Origin: Synergistaceae bacterium
Lineage (GTDB): Bacteria > Synergistota > Synergistia > Synergistales > Synergistaceae
Length of the DNA stretch: 7,251 nucleotides
Reading direction: 5' to 3'
NCBI GenBank assembly: GCA_030531285.1
Contig: JAUNNW010000015.1
Span: 8,521-15,771, forward strand
Under the pieces are notes generated by a model. It saw nothing but the letters and a program-made list of their open reading frames with translations, did no database searches and was not told the origin of the DNA. Positions within the stretch are counted from its first letter, which is position 1; the number at the start of each line of letters is the position of its first letter. The translations under genes and the position numbers were made by a program. This document shows, in pieces, positions 6,168 through 7,251 of this stretch.

Positions 6168-6175
6168 CCTCCCCT
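6168..6175 (-). promoter_or_regulatory. Ribosome binding site of the glycosyltransferase gene
   Basis: AGGGGAGG on the minus strand lies 9 bases before the ATG at 6158 and fixes that start. The 7-base word AGCCTGT occurs on both sides of it (6160-6166 and 6177-6183). Confidence 0.7.
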
Positions 6176-6214
6176 GACAGGCTTGCGCAATCCGGCGCCG
6201 AAAACTGACTGTTT

Positions 6215-6243
6215 ATTATATAACTTATTGCGTAATTTTACAA
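6215..6243 (-). promoter_or_regulatory. Promoter of the glycosyltransferase-MFS-aldolase-thiD operon
   Basis: On the minus strand TTGTAA (6238-6243) and a perfect TATAAT (6215-6220) are separated by 17 bases. Transcription would start near 6208, giving a leader of about 50 bases. The -35 box overlaps the T-tract of the upstream aspartate kinase terminator. The leader contains two 8-base palindromes (6183-6190 and 6193-6200) that could be operator sites, but this is unproven. Confidence 0.65.
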
Positions 6244-6268
6244 AAAAGCTGCAGGTTATCCCTGCAGC
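6242..6268 (-). terminator. Aspartate kinase terminator
   Basis: GCTGCAGG (6261-6268) and CCTGCAGC (6248-6255) form a perfect 8-base stem around a 5-base loop on the minus strand, followed by six T residues (6242-6247). It starts 15 bases after the aspartate kinase stop codon and separates that transcript from the glycosyltransferase operon. Confidence 0.93.
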
Positions 6269-6283
6269 CAAATTGCACGACAG

Positions 6284-7251
6284 TTACATCAAGTCCTTAA
6301 TTTCTTCGTATATACCTCTGATTGCCGCTTCGTAATTTTCGGCGTCAATGCCGAAAATCATGTTCAGCTCACTCGGCCCCTGATCTATCATTCTTATGTT
6401 AATATCTGATTTAGATATTGCAGAGCAAATTTTCGCGGCAACGCCCTTTGCCGATGCCATTCTGTGTCCGACAACCGCTATCAGGGCAATTCCGTCTTCC
6501 GTACTGATGTTATCCGGTTTCAATTCATTTTGTATCGTTTCAATGACTTTTTCGCGTACGGGATTAAAGCCCTCGGTGCCGACGACAACTGACATCGTAT
6601 CTATGCCTGACGGCACATGTTCAAAAGATACGCCGTTGTCTGCAAAAATTTTCAAAAGCGCGGCTCCGAAGCCAGTTTCGGCGTTCATCATTGCCTTTTC
6701 GACCAAAATCGTGCTGAAACCTTTGCGTCCGGCTATTCCGGTTATCATGTGCCGTTTTGCGCCCTTTGGCAGCTCGGATACTATCATCGTCCCTTCAGCT
6801 TTCGGACAGTTTGTGTTGCGTATATTGATTGGTATTCCAGCCTTGCGTACGGGAAATACAGCGTCTTCGTGCAGCACCGACGCACCCATATAGGACAGCT
6901 CGCGGAGTTCACTGTAGGTTATGCGGCTGATTACTCTGGGATTTTTGACAATTCTCGGGTCAGCGGCAAATACGCCGGATACGTCCGTCCAGTTTTCGTA
7001 TATGTCCGCAGACACAGCTCTCGCAACTATTGAGCCTGTTACGTCAGAGCCTCCGCGCGAAAATGTTTTTATAGTGCCGTCAGCTTTTGCGCCGTAAAAA
7101 CCGGGAATTACCGCGTATTCAACACCTTTAAGCCGCTGCTCAAGCAGCAGGTTGCTTTCCTCCTGCATATATTTTCCGTTTTCGTCAAACAGGACGCAGT
7201 CCGCGGCTTCGACAAATTCAAAACCAAGATATTTTGCGAGTATCTTTGAGT
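6284..7251 (-). CDS. Aspartate kinase, N-terminus off right edge
   Basis: The last 322 codons, without the start, are visible (321 full residues plus 2 bases and the stop); the family is about 440 residues, so about 120 N-terminal residues including the KFGGSS ATP-site motif are missing. The Met codon at 7168 is internal: reading continues upstream in frame with family-like sequence (LAKYLGFEFVEAAD). The enzyme phosphorylates aspartate to beta-aspartyl phosphate, the first step to lysine, threonine, methionine and diaminopimelate. Numbering from the first visible residue, VIPGFYG is at 47-53, the GGSD motif with TFSRGGSDVTGSI at 62-74, and YENWTDVSG at 84-92, DPRIV at 97-101. Two C-terminal ACT domains follow, about 169-237 (ITGIAGRKGFSTI start) and 252-317 (ending around RMIDQGPSELNM), which in the family bind amino-acid inhibitors. 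There is no fused homoserine dehydrogenase. TFSRGGSD is the style of Firmicute/clostridial monofunctional kinases. Feedback specificity cannot be read from sequence. Confidence 0.95.
   Translation of the reverse strand, partial: SKILAKYLGFEFVEAADCVLFDENGKYMQEESNLLLEQRLKGVEYAVIPGFYGAKADGTIKTFSRGGSDVTGSIVARAVSADIYENWTDVSGVFAADPRIVKNPRVISRITYSELRELSYMGASVLHEDAVFPVRKAGIPINIRNTNCPKAEGTMIVSELPKGAKRHMITGIAGRKGFSTILVEKAMMNAETGFGAALLKIFADNGVSFEHVPSGIDTMSVVVGTEGFNPVREKVIETIQNELKPDNISTEDGIALIAVVGHRMASAKGVAAKICSAISKSDINIRMIDQGPSELNMIFGIDAENYEAAIRGIYEEIKDLM

Noticed and set aside
6159..6240. TPP riboswitch upstream of the operon containing thiD
   Set aside because: The predicted leader is only about 50 bases, too short for a THI-box aptamer, and I see no conserved CUGAGA-type element.
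5658..6335. Plus-strand open frame of 225 codons
   Set aside because: It is antisense to the glycosyltransferase gene, crosses the operon promoter and the aspartate kinase terminator, and ends inside the kinase gene. The minus strand encodes well-supported proteins.
6284..7168. Aspartate kinase starting at the Met codon at 7168
   Set aside because: The open frame continues upstream to the right edge with family-like sequence, and the catalytic N-terminal part would be missing, so this Met is internal.

Overview
This window looks like ordinary chromosome from an anaerobic bacterium of moderate GC. The proteins resemble those of Synergistota or clostridial/Negativicute-type Firmicutes: a decarboxylase-type biotin carboxyltransferase, a clostridial-type 2[4Fe-4S] ferredoxin and a Firmicute-style aspartate kinase. 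This placement is an inference from motif style, not a search result. Seven of the eight genes lie on the minus strand; only the small ferredoxin gene is on the plus strand. Spacing is tight, no stretch over 300 bases lacks a gene, and I see no mobile element, CRISPR array, tRNA or rRNA.

Left part (1-1733, minus). The first 1206 bases encode the N-terminal 402 residues of a methylmalonyl-CoA decarboxylase alpha / propionyl-CoA carboxylase beta-type carboxyltransferase; its C-terminus lies off the left edge. Upstream of it is a 148-residue protein with two membrane segments and a possible bacterial PH-like domain, of unknown function. A 162-base gap (1734-1895) then holds divergent promoters: a -10 box for the membrane protein and a better -35/-10 pair for the ferredoxin.

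Middle (1896-6158). The 59-residue ferredoxin gene (1896-2075, plus) ends at a hairpin terminator with a GCAA loop, lying between it and the convergent gene thiD. On the minus strand four genes form a compact operon read from right to left: a processive-type family 2 glycosyltransferase, an LplT-family MFS transporter, a FucA-like class II aldolase and the HMP/HMP-P kinase ThiD. The glycosyltransferase and MFS genes are 10 bases apart; the next two junctions are 4-base ATGA overlaps, so translation is probably coupled. A -35/-10 pair and a strong ribosome binding site precede the glycosyltransferase.

Right part (6242-7251, minus). An aspartate kinase, complete at its C-terminus but cut by the right edge at its N-terminus, ends in a perfect 8-bp terminator hairpin. 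The T-tract of that terminator overlaps the -35 box of the glycosyltransferase promoter.

The most unusual point is the composition of the four-gene operon: a glycan-type synthase, a phospholipid-flippase-like MFS protein without its usual acyltransferase partner, and a kinase/aldolase pair. A shared pathway is possible but not shown by the sequence. I found nothing that clearly amounts to a new biological system.
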